Source: CAZWRV01 sp964636325 (GTDB lineage Bacteria; Verrucomicrobiota; Lentisphaeria; Victivallales; GWF2-50-93). Taken from it: DNA of 13,929 nucleotides. Below the pieces are notes generated by a model. That model made no database searches. It had not been told where the DNA came from and was given only the letters and a program-made list of their open reading frames with translations. The DNA is taken from positions 1-13,929 of the forward strand of contig CAZWRV010000128.1 of assembly GCA_964636325.1 (NCBI GenBank), written 5' to 3'. Positions 1-6,622 of this stretch are shown here, one piece after another; the stretch's first letter is position 1, and the number at the start of each line of letters is the position of its first letter. Position numbers and translations under genes: made by a program.

Positions 1-120
1 GGCATCCCGGGCGAAAACAATTTCTAAAAAACCATTTTTGTGGACGGGCTCTACATAAACTCCGACATCCGAGGAATCCCAGCATGAATTCAGCAAAAGG
101 GCGTAGTTTGCTGAATTCAT
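1..120 (-). CDS. Possible partial short protein starting in the 41-bp repeat
   Basis: An open frame reads leftwards from an ATG at 120-118 through 40 codons and leaves the window without a stop. Its first 12 residues, MNSANYALLLNS, come entirely from the palindromic element. The rest (reading CWDSSDVGVYVEPVHKNG and on) has the alternating hydrophobic pattern of beta strands and is not obviously low-complexity. No clear ribosome binding site precedes the ATG, and the frame stays open further upstream, so the start is uncertain. I do not recognise the protein. It would be divergent from the membrane protein at 169. It could equally be a gene interrupted by the repeat, or an accidental frame. 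The first 27 bases also contain a + strand stop (25-27), so nothing convincing is read rightwards here. Confidence 0.3.
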   Translation of the reverse strand, partial: MNSANYALLLNSCWDSSDVGVYVEPVHKNGFLEIVFARDA

Positions 121-122
121 AC
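82..122 (+). repeat. 41-bp palindromic element, copy 1
   Basis: The arms ATGAATTCAGCAAA (84-97) and TTTGCTGAATTCAT (107-120) are perfect reverse complements of 14 bp, around the 9-base loop AGGGCGTAG. One flanking G-C pair (82/122) lies beyond a single C/A mismatch (83/121). The same 41 bases occur at 5398-5438 with one difference (C instead of T at 83), with the loop in the same orientation. The element is A+T-rich compared with the surrounding genes. No poly-T follows it, so it is not a standard terminator. It resembles a REP-like interspersed palindrome or a recombination site; which of these cannot be told from one window. Confidence 0.9.
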
Positions 123-168
123 GATTCAACGTTTCACCACGTATCTTTTTCAACGGATCAGGTTGTCC

Positions 169-2241
169 ATGGACAAATTGCCAGGAACAGGCGGAGAGGG
201 AGCGGGCGGAGCTTTTGCGGCGGAACGGACCGGTCTGGCCCGTGTTGCGGCCGCCGCGTTCCTGATCCTGCTTCTCGAACTGGCGCTGATACGCTTCGTC
301 CCGTCGGAGGTGAGGGCGATATCATATTTCACGAACCTGATGCTTTTCTCGGCGTTCTTCGGCATCGGGCTCGGATGCATCCTCCAGCGGCGGAACCTGC
401 CCGGATACGTTCTCCCTTCCGCATTCTTCCTTATATTCCTATATGTCCTTGCCATGAGGGGCATAGTCGTCTACGACGGCGGCGGCGACGTCCATTACTG
501 GCTCCAGGCGGACGATCAGCGGTCCCGGCCTCCTGTCCAAGTCCCGCTTTTCCTGGCGGCGGCGATTGTATTCATCGTGTCTTCCGGACCCTTTGTCGCG
601 ATGGGCTGGCGGCTGGCCCGCGAGATGCAGCTCCATGGCCGCCTGAAGGCATACGGATTCAATCTTCTAGGAAGCCTTCTAGGAGTAATTCTCTTCTCGC
701 TGGCCTCATATCTTAAGTGTCCGCCGTGGGCGCTCATCGCCGGTGCCGGAGTCGCGTGGGCATTGCTCTTCCGCTCCGGAAAAGCCGGCCTGGTCCTGCA
801 ATGTTTTGCGGCGCTGCTTTTCGCCGTATTCCACGGCGGAGGCCAGTATTCCCGAATCTGGAGTCCGTATTATCTCGTCCAGTTCGATGCCGGCTCGGAC
901 AGGATAACCGTGTGGGTGAACTCCAGCTTCCACCAGGAGGCGATAAATTTCAACACCGAAAATCCGGACTTCAAGGACCGGGCCGCGGACATGCGGCAGA
1001 AGTTCAGCTTCCCATATAAGGAATACCGCCGGCACAACGGCGGGCGCAATCCGCAGAAAGTCCTCATACTCGGCCCCGGCGCCGGAAACGACGTCTGCAT
1101 CGCGCTCCTCAACGGTGTCCCGGACATAACGGCCGTGGAAATCGACACTGTGATCGCCGGCATCGGCAGGGACTTCAACAGCATGCGCCCGTATCAGAAT
1201 CCGAAGGTCAGGCTTGTCATCGACGACGGCCGCCACTTTCTGGCGGAGACGGAGGACAAGTTCGACATGGTGATTTTCGGGACTCTCGACTCACAGACCC
1301 TCCTTTCGGGCTATGCCAACCTGAGACTGGACAATTACCTGTATACAAAGGAATGCTTCGAAAGAGTGAAGGCCCTGCTTAAGCCCGGCGGCATCTTCGC
1401 CGCCTATTATTCGGTCTCTAAAAGCTGGTTCTTCAGCCGGATATACTCCACCGTTGCGTCCGTCTTCCCCGGCTCCCTGCAGATTTTCCGCTACCACGAC
1501 AACTACCTCTTCAACACGGTAGTCCTTGCCGCCAAGGATGTTCCGGAGCTGGTTCCAGACCCCGGGATGGACAAGAAGCTAGCCTCGGCCGTCCCATCGA
1601 CCGACGACTGGCCGTTCATTTACATGGAACGCCCGTCAATTCCGCCGCTTTACTTGAAGGTGATGCTGCTGGTCGGGGCGATGGCGGCCGGCGCCTTCCT
1701 CCTGCTGCGGAGGGAGGAAAAAAGTGCCGGGCTTCATCTGGATTTCTTCCTGCTGGGGCTGGGCTTCAGCCTGCTGGAGTCTGCCGCGATAGTCCGACTT
1801 GCCCTGGCCTTCGGCTCAACCTGGGTAGTGAACTCGGTGGTGTTCACAGCCGTCCTCCTCACGGTATTCCTTGCGAACTTCGCAGTGGAGAAACTGCCGC
1901 GTCTGCACTCCGGCATAGCATGGGCGGCGCTTATTGCGGCGCTCGCGGCCAACTGTCTCATACCGCCAGGCCTGCTGCTCGGGCTGGAGCTTCCTGCGCG
2001 GACGCTTTCCGCGATGGTCCTGATAGGAACCCCGGTATTCTTTTCGGGGATCATCTTCAGCTCAATGTTCCGTAGGACGGCCGACGTCGGATTCCCGCTG
2101 GGTGTGAACATGGTAGGCGCGATGGCCGGCGGCGCGGTCGAGTATCTCTCCATGCTGCTGGGGATGAAGATGATATGGCTCATCATGATAGCGGTATATA
2201 TTGCGGCGCTGGTCTGCTCAAGGTTGAAGGCAAAACCATGA
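169..2241 (+). CDS. Polytopic membrane protein with spermidine-synthase-like SAM-binding domain
   Basis: About 690 residues from the ATG at 169, which sits 6 bases after an AGG; a TTG at 163 would add two residues. Hydrophobic segments occupy roughly residues 25-70, 82-100, 125-150, 165-182 and 185-225. A soluble Rossmann-type domain follows at about 235-470, with the glycine-rich SAM motif GPGAGND (302-308), the acidic AVEID (ribose-binding Glu324), DDGRHF (352-357) and an Asp in GTLDSQ (374) where polyamine synthases have their catalytic Asp. About five more membrane helices follow (500-690). This matches the membrane-embedded spermidine-synthase-like proteins found in many bacteria. Substrate and product are unknown: the domain could transfer aminopropyl or methyl groups. 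The gene overlaps the next by ATGA (2238-2241), so the two are probably co-translated. No convincing promoter was seen upstream. Confidence 0.85.
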   Translation: MDKLPGTGGEGAGGAFAAERTGLARVAAAAFLILLLELALIRFVPSEVRAISYFTNLMLFSAFFGIGLGCILQRRNLPGYVLPSAFFLIFLYVLAMRGIVVYDGGGDVHYWLQADDQRSRPPVQVPLFLAAAIVFIVSSGPFVAMGWRLAREMQLHGRLKAYGFNLLGSLLGVILFSLASYLKCPPWALIAGAGVAWALLFRSGKAGLVLQCFAALLFAVFHGGGQYSRIWSPYYLVQFDAGSDRITVWVNSSFHQEAINFNTENPDFKDRAADMRQKFSFPYKEYRRHNGGRNPQKVLILGPGAGNDVCIALLNGVPDITAVEIDTVIAGIGRDFNSMRPYQNPKVRLVIDDGRHFLAETEDKFDMVIFGTLDSQTLLSGYANLRLDNYLYTKECFERVKALLKPGGIFAAYYSVSKSWFFSRIYSTVASVFPGSLQIFRYHDNYLFNTVVLAAKDVPELVPDPGMDKKLASAVPSTDDWPFIYMERPSIPPLYLKVMLLVGAMAAGAFLLLRREEKSAGLHLDFFLLGLGFSLLESAAIVRLALAFGSTWVVNSVVFTAVLLTVFLANFAVEKLPRLHSGIAWAALIAALAANCLIPPGLLLGLELPARTLSAMVLIGTPVFFSGIIFSSMFRRTADVGFPLGVNMVGAMAGGAVEYLSMLLGMKMIWLIMIAVYIAALVCSRLKAKP

Positions 2242-5114
2242 ACTGGCGTATAAACAATATTCATGCCCTCCTGCTGGCTGGGATGATCGTCTCGGCGCAG
2301 TCCCTCAGTGCCGGGCCGCTGCCGACCGTCGAATTGCGAGGAGGCACGGCCCTTGTGAGAAATTCCTCCGTCGAACTAGCCATCCTTCGCGGCGCCATAA
2401 CAGGCATCAAGGATCTTCGGACCGGCGAAGATTTCTGCGCGACAGCGGATTTCGACGGCGCAATGAAACGGGTCTTCGGATCTGAAACGCCGGAGTGGGC
2501 ATCCGCCGGCTCCGTCTGCGAAATCCGCAAAGGCGAGGGAGGTGATGCAGTCCTCGTCTACCGAGGTTCCTCGGCGAGGGGCGACTATGAGCTGCAATAT
2601 GAGTTCGCCGACGGCGGAGACGGCGCTGTCCGCGTCCGGACCACATGGCGCTTTTCAAATCCAGAAAAACCTCCCGCTGAAATCCAGATACCCATCATTG
2701 GACTTAATGGAAAATCCGTAATCCTCGGCTGCGGTGCCAGGTATGTGCGGGATGACGCCCCTGCCGATGACGCCTGCGTCCGCCCTTCGAACAACCTCTA
2801 CGGCCCTCCGGCTGCGGTGGCCGAAGGCGGGAAAGGCTGCATCTTCTTCTGGTCGGAGGATTTCCAGAACCCGAAAAACATCAGGCTCTCGCACGATCCC
2901 GGCGCAGACCATCTCCGCCTCTGCAGTTCCCGTCCGGCGATGACGCCTGAAAAGGGGCTTGTCCGCTCGGTACGATGGAATATCCTGCCGGCTGCCTCCT
3001 GGGCGGACGCCGCAAAGGCCTACCGTGTCTCATTCGAGAAGATCATGGGCGCCAAGCCCTTGTGGCTCAACGGCACCGAATGGGTCCGCAAAATACATGC
3101 GGTCCATTATGACCTGCCCGGCGGCATCCACGGAAATCCGAGTCCGGCGGACTCCGACGCATACTACGGGCGGCTGGCGTCTATGATCGATCCGTCGAAG
3201 CTCCTGCTCTTCTATTGGAACGGGAACGTGATAATTCTTTTCGGCGACCACCGCTACATGAAAGTGCTTGAGGGGCCGAAGCCCCAGGTCATCGACGCGC
3301 TGGAGAAATACGGCTTCCGCTGGATGGGCTATCATCCTTATGTCTTGATTTATTCGCCAAAGGGCAGCCTTGCGCAACTGGAGCAGATCAAGGCGAAAGG
3401 CTGGGGCCTGCCCGAAGGATACGAGTTCGCGCCGGACTATGAAGGCGAACCCGGCAAGTTCCACGACTATTTCCGGCCGGTCGCCCACGGTTATTACCAG
3501 CCCAAGGACAAGACCATGGACGAGATGGACGGGCTATGGGTGCTCCATCCCGGCAGTTCCAAGACGAGAGGATACATCTTGAGGAACTTCAAGAACTACT
3601 GCAAGGCCCATCGCGTCTCCGGCTGCTACTTCGACATCATGGGCGTCGGATGCCACACATGGGACTTCCCGGAGGACCGGAAGGTAATGGACGGATTCGA
3701 CGGATACACCGGCGAGTCTGAGCTGCTTAAGCTTCTGCGCAGGGAGCTGCCGGAGCTGGCCGTTATGAGCGAATGCCAGAGCGAATGGACAACCGCATAC
3801 ACCTTCTACACATGGGAGGGCTCGACGCACATCACGCTGCCCCGGGACCATCCTTCTATTAAGGCGATCGTCAACCATCCGTTCAGGACGGCGCTATGGG
3901 GAAGCTACACCTGGACCCGCGAGGAGGAAATCGACGTGGCCGACCTGGCCCTCCTTGGCAGCCTTCCTGTCCTGAGGCTCGGCGACGACTGGTCGCTTGC
4001 CCGGGCTCGCCTTTTTACCGAAGAGGAACTTTTCAACGGCCTGCCGGAAAAGTGGGATACTGCGGCGCTCGCGTATTACCGCGGAAGGGACGGAAGGATG
4101 TTCCAGTTCAGGAAGCTTCCATACGGCGACGGATATGTCGAACTGGATACCGGCTCCGCTGGCAGTTTCAAGCCGCGCCTTGTCAGGCTCGCCGGGCAGA
4201 CCATTTCACCTCTGGAGCAGCCTGCGCGCATCCAGGACTGGGTCGCGTACAGGGATGGAAGGCCTTTCGGGCTCGATCCGTCCAGGAAATACGGCCTCAT
4301 ACTGGAACCACCTCCAAAAGAAGAACTTATGCTTGTCTACGGACTTCCGGAAGGGGCCTTTGTCCGCACAGCCCGGCATGCAAAAGGATACAGCGTGCTC
4401 GAACTTGGAAGCCTCTCCGGCAGGGAAATTGAGGGGAAGGTATCCGTGCGTATGGGGAAGAAGTGCCTTAAGGCCTGCGATTTCCGCAGGGATTTTGCAG
4501 GTCCGTTCCCAGCCGGAACCCGCCTTGACTTTGAGACGGTTGCACCGGGCGGAATGGTCTTCGTCTGGGAGGCGCAGAAGTCGCTGGATGGAAGTTCCCC
4601 GGCCCAGTTTGCGTCCGCATCGGGTCATCTTCTCTCCGACGGCCGCCCTGATCGCTTCTGGTGCTACAATTCCAGCATACTGTGCGGCAAGACGACGGTT
4701 GAAGGTGTTGAATATCCGGCGTTGAGCGTCGGCTACGGCCGCCATCGGGGATATGCGGAATCCTGGATCAAAGTCGCCCCTGAAGGCAGGTGCGTCTTGA
4801 AATTTGATCTCGGATATCCTTTGCCGTCGGATAAGAAGACCGCAGTTCCGCCGCCTGTCATCTGCTCGGTGCTCGTCTGTGGAAGGGAAGTATGGAAAGA
4901 AACGGTAAAGCCTGAAGCGGGCTGGAGACCGCGCGAGATAACGCTTGACGAATTTACTGGAAGGGAAGCGCTGGTTACGTTCTCCGTCCAGGCCAGTTCG
5001 GAGACCGACTCGCCCCCCGGCCCGTCCTCATGCCAGCCGGCGCTCTTCGGCCGGACTAGAATCGAACTTGAAAATATCCAGCACCCGACGCTCAATACCC
5101 AGCCGGCGAAGTGA
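2238..5114 (+). CDS. Secreted glycoside-hydrolase-like protein (DUF6259-type TIM barrel)
   Basis: About 958 residues. I chose the ATG at 2238 because a GAAGG lies just upstream, it overlaps the previous stop as ATGA, and it gives a clean signal peptide (MNWRINN, hydrophobic ALLLAGMIVSA, cleavage near SLSA). An upstream ATG at 2175 would bury the signal. After a beta-sandwich-like region (about 27-290) comes a barrel-like domain (about 295-600) with CYFDIMGVG (Asp466) and VMSECQSEW (Glu512). These have the placement expected of nucleophile and acid/base residues at barrel strand ends. The C-terminal part (about 770-940) looks like a jelly-roll carbohydrate-binding module. This fits DUF6259 proteins, which resemble GH36/GH31-type glycosidases; the substrate is unknown. 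It probably acts outside the cytoplasm. The last residues, around NIQHPTLNTQ, are encoded by a degenerate heptamer repeat and may be a recent extension. Confidence 0.8.
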   Translation: MNWRINNIHALLLAGMIVSAQSLSAGPLPTVELRGGTALVRNSSVELAILRGAITGIKDLRTGEDFCATADFDGAMKRVFGSETPEWASAGSVCEIRKGEGGDAVLVYRGSSARGDYELQYEFADGGDGAVRVRTTWRFSNPEKPPAEIQIPIIGLNGKSVILGCGARYVRDDAPADDACVRPSNNLYGPPAAVAEGGKGCIFFWSEDFQNPKNIRLSHDPGADHLRLCSSRPAMTPEKGLVRSVRWNILPAASWADAAKAYRVSFEKIMGAKPLWLNGTEWVRKIHAVHYDLPGGIHGNPSPADSDAYYGRLASMIDPSKLLLFYWNGNVIILFGDHRYMKVLEGPKPQVIDALEKYGFRWMGYHPYVLIYSPKGSLAQLEQIKAKGWGLPEGYEFAPDYEGEPGKFHDYFRPVAHGYYQPKDKTMDEMDGLWVLHPGSSKTRGYILRNFKNYCKAHRVSGCYFDIMGVGCHTWDFPEDRKVMDGFDGYTGESELLKLLRRELPELAVMSECQSEWTTAYTFYTWEGSTHITLPRDHPSIKAIVNHPFRTALWGSYTWTREEEIDVADLALLGSLPVLRLGDDWSLARARLFTEEELFNGLPEKWDTAALAYYRGRDGRMFQFRKLPYGDGYVELDTGSAGSFKPRLVRLAGQTISPLEQPARIQDWVAYRDGRPFGLDPSRKYGLILEPPPKEELMLVYGLPEGAFVRTARHAKGYSVLELGSLSGREIEGKVSVRMGKKCLKACDFRRDFAGPFPAGTRLDFETVAPGGMVFVWEAQKSLDGSSPAQFASASGHLLSDGRPDRFWCYNSSILCGKTTVEGVEYPALSVGYGRHRGYAESWIKVAPEGRCVLKFDLGYPLPSDKKTAVPPPVICSVLVCGREVWKETVKPEAGWRPREITLDEFTGREALVTFSVQASSETDSPPGPSSCQPALFGRTRIELENIQHPTLNTQPAK
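5076..5103 (+). repeat. Degenerate 7-bp tandem repeat at a gene end
   Basis: Four consecutive heptamers, ATCCAGC, ACCCGAC, GCTCAAT and ACCCAGC, fit a loose (A/G)(T/C)(C/T)C(A/G)(A/G)(C/T) pattern. They encode the residues around NIQHPTLNTQ at the very end of the glycosidase-like protein. I recall similar heptamer arrays, read as NIQHPTSNIQH or as LDVGCWML on the other strand, in genomes of Lentisphaerota, Kiritimatiellota and Planctomycetota. That is recall, not a search result. Confidence 0.5.
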
Positions 5115-5239
5115 AAAAAGCTGTTCTCCGCACCACTTACTGCTCCGACGAGGCCGTCATGAATTCCGTCCGAGGAAGGAGCAGAAAAATCCGAACCCAA
5201 ATCTTGCCCGTCAAAATGTCAAATTTTCACGCTAGATGA
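5111..5239 (+). CDS. Possible 42-residue ORF overlapping the glycosidase stop (GTGA)
   Basis: A GTG at 5111-5113 overlaps the preceding TGA as GTGA and opens a frame of 42 codons ending at 5237-5239. It begins VKKAVLRTTYCSDEAVMN. An internal ATG lies at 5159. The C-terminal half is very basic (RGRSRKIRTQ) and looks more like translated non-coding repeat than a folded protein. No known family is recognised. The overlap would allow translational coupling to the glycosidase-like gene, but such overlaps also arise by chance. Confidence 0.15.
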   Translation: MKKAVLRTTYCSDEAVMNSVRGRSRKIRTQILPVKMSNFHAR

Positions 5240-5436
5240 GTATAATTGCCGGAGAACGGGCCGGCGTCGTCGTGGTTCACCTCTACCTCGAGTATCCTGG
5301 CGCACCCGCATTCGTCGTCGGTCGACAGTATGAGCTGTTCGGGGATGCTGCCGCAGGAGAGGACATCCGGCGGCGGCAGGCTGCAGCCGATCTTCAAGTA
5401 TGAATTCAGCAAAAGGGCGTAGTTTGCTGAATTCAT
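5227..5436 (-). CDS. Possible 69-residue protein or gene remnant starting in the 41-bp repeat
   Basis: An ATG at 5436-5434 opens a frame of 69 codons ending with a TGA at 5229-5227. Residues 1-12 (MNSANYALLLNS) are the palindromic element and are identical to those of the frame at 1-120. From about residue 14 on, the codons are strongly biased to G or C at the third position, as in the real genes here. The protein holds four Cys (two in DECGCAR) and an acidic VEVNHDDAGPFSG stretch. No ribosome binding site better than a GGA is seen. I recognise no family. It may be a genuine small protein, or the 3' remainder of a gene whose front was replaced by the repeat. The frame is open upstream into the tRNA, but only this ATG is a plausible start. 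Confidence 0.35.
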   Translation of the reverse strand: MNSANYALLLNSYLKIGCSLPPPDVLSCGSIPEQLILSTDDECGCARILEVEVNHDDAGPFSGNYTHLA

Positions 5437-5438
5437 AC
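5398..5438 (+). repeat. 41-bp palindromic element, copy 2
   Basis: Here the stem is 16 bp and perfect: the 14-bp arms at 5400-5413 and 5423-5436 are extended by T-A and G-C pairs, around the loop AGGGCGTAG (5414-5422). It is identical to copy 1 except for one base, and in the same orientation. It lies 43 bases beyond the encoded CCA end of tRNA-Glu in the direction of tRNA transcription. In an RNA read leftwards it would form a strong hairpin, but without a U-tract. Confidence 0.92.
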
Positions 5439-5481
5439 AGTTTCCGTTTGAAATCTGCCGGTGCCGACGTAATGCAAAGAC

Positions 5482-5557
5482 TGGCATCCCCAAGGGGATT
5501 CGAACCCCTGTTACCAGGATGAGAACCTGGTGTCCTAGGCCTCTAGACGATGGGGAC
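5482..5557 (-). tRNA. tRNA-Glu (anticodon CTC)
   Basis: 76 bases on the minus strand including an encoded CCA (complement of 5482-5484). The acceptor stem GTCCCCA pairs with TGGGGAT, with a G1-U72 wobble where most bacterial tRNA-Glu have G-C; the discriminator base is G. The D arm runs CGTCTAGAGGCCTAGGAC. The anticodon stem CCAGG/CCTGG holds the loop TTCTCAT, giving anticodon CTC, which reads GAG. The T arm has the canonical GGTTCGAATCC core. The whole closely resembles bacterial tRNA-Glu sequences. Confidence 0.95.
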
Positions 5558-5577
5558 GCGAGAGGTGTGATGGCCGT

Positions 5578-5605
5578 AATCTAAGCACGGAACCAGAATA
5601 GTCAA
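5578..5605 (-). promoter_or_regulatory. Promoter of tRNA-Glu
   Basis: On the minus strand a -35 box TTGACT (5605-5600) and a -10 box TAGATT (5583-5578) are separated by 16 bases. They end 20 bases before the tRNA 5' end, leaving a short leader. The tRNA therefore need not depend on readthrough from the aldo/keto reductase gene 58 bases upstream. Confidence 0.55.
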
Positions 5606-5615
5606 TAATTGCAGG

Positions 5616-6608
5616 TCAAGAATTCAAGATTGATTCCACAGCTTTGAGTTCGGCGTCTGAGATTTCCGTTTTCTCGATTGATCTAATGTTTTGAAGGATC
5701 TGTTCCGGGGAGCTTGCGCCGACGAGGACGGACGTGACGGCCTTGTGCCTGAGAATCCAGGCGATCGCCATCTGCGCGAGGGTCTGGCCCCGCTTTACAG
5801 CGAGCTCATTGAGCTTCCTCGCCTTTGCGATCCTCTCATCCGTCACTCCGGAAGGACGCAGGAATCCGTGCGGCTTGGAGGCTCTTGAGCCTTCGGGGAT
5901 TCCATTCAGATATCTGTCGGAGAGCAGGCCCTGGGCGAGGGGGGAGAACGGTATGCACCCTATCCCCTCCTTTTCCAGTAGAGCGAGCAGTCCGTCCTCG
6001 ATCCACCTGTTGAACATGCTGTAGGAGGGCTGGTGGATCGTGCACGGAACTCCAAGTGCCTTGAGCGTCCTGGAAGCCTCTAGTGTCTGTGCCGGATTGT
6101 AGTTGGAGATTCCGGCATAGATGGCCTTGCCGCAGTGGACGGCCGATGCGAGCGCTGACATCGTCTCCTCCAGCGGGGTTTCCGGATCGGGACGGTGGTG
6201 GTAGAAGATGTCGACATAGTCCAGGCCCATCCTTTTGAGGCTCTGGTCGAGGCTTGCCGTGAGATATTTCCTTGACCCCCAGTCTCCGTAGGGGCCGGGC
6301 CACATGGTGTATCCGGCCTTCGTCGAAATGATCAGTTCGTCACGGTGCGCGTGCAGGTCCTGCTTCAGAATTTTGCCGAAGTTCTGCTCTGCCGAGCCGG
6401 GCGGGGGGCCATAGTTGTTGGCGAGGTCGAAGTGCGTGACGCCGTTGTCGAAGGCGGCGAGTACGGTCTTCTTCCCGGTCTCATAGGCGTCGACGCCGCC
6501 GAAGTTGTGCCAGAGGCCCAGGGAGACCGCAGGCAGCTTGAGCCCGCTCCTGCCGCATCGCCTGAAAAGCATGGATTGATAACGGGTCTCTGATGCTTGA
6601 AAGCTCAT
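5616..6608 (-). CDS. Aldo/keto reductase, YghZ/GAP-reductase-like
   Basis: 330 residues, full length for the family. The protein is colinear with E. coli YghZ (L-glyceraldehyde 3-phosphate reductase, AKR14), sharing NNYGPPPGSAEQNFG, ELIISTKAGYTMWPGPYG, SLKRMGLDYVDIFY, HQPSYSMFNRW and PFSPLAQGLLSDRYLNG. The catalytic tetrad is present: Asp61, Tyr66, Lys97 and His138. It should be a cytoplasmic NADPH-dependent reductase of small aldehydes or sugar-derived carbonyls. The start is supported by GGAAGG 7 bases upstream. It begins 14 bases after the stop of the Gfo/Idh/MocA gene and is surely in the same operon. The substrate within this pathway is not known. I see no terminator after the stop. Confidence 0.93.
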   Translation of the reverse strand: MSFQASETRYQSMLFRRCGRSGLKLPAVSLGLWHNFGGVDAYETGKKTVLAAFDNGVTHFDLANNYGPPPGSAEQNFGKILKQDLHAHRDELIISTKAGYTMWPGPYGDWGSRKYLTASLDQSLKRMGLDYVDIFYHHRPDPETPLEETMSALASAVHCGKAIYAGISNYNPAQTLEASRTLKALGVPCTIHQPSYSMFNRWIEDGLLALLEKEGIGCIPFSPLAQGLLSDRYLNGIPEGSRASKPHGFLRPSGVTDERIAKARKLNELAVKRGQTLAQMAIAWILRHKAVTSVLVGASSPEQILQNIRSIEKTEISDAELKAVESILNS

Positions 6609-6622
6609 ACGAAACCTTCCGT

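Noticed and set aside
84..716. 210-codon + strand frame starting in palindrome copy 1
   Set aside because: It overlaps the membrane enzyme in another frame, is rich in Arg, Pro and Ser, and shows no domain; the start comes from the palindrome.
3997..4725. 242-codon + strand frame inside the glycosidase-like gene
   Set aside because: It lies wholly inside a well-supported gene and has the composition of an out-of-frame translation.
82..5438. Composite transposon or integron cassette as a firm call for the bracketed block
   Set aside because: There is no transposase, integrase, target duplication or attC-type GTTRRRY core in the window; only the paired repeats support movement, so it is kept as a hypothesis.
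5398..5438. Palindrome copy 2 as an intrinsic terminator of tRNA-Glu or of the glycosidase gene
   Set aside because: The stem is strong, but A+T-rich and without a T-tract on either strand.
82..5438. CRISPR-like repeats
   Set aside because: There are only two copies, more than 5 kb apart, with no regular spacers and no cas genes.
5437..5493. Upstream extension of the 69-codon frame into the tRNA (residues beginning MGMPVFAL)
   Set aside because: These codons come from the 3' end of tRNA-Glu and its trailer, so they are unlikely to be translated.
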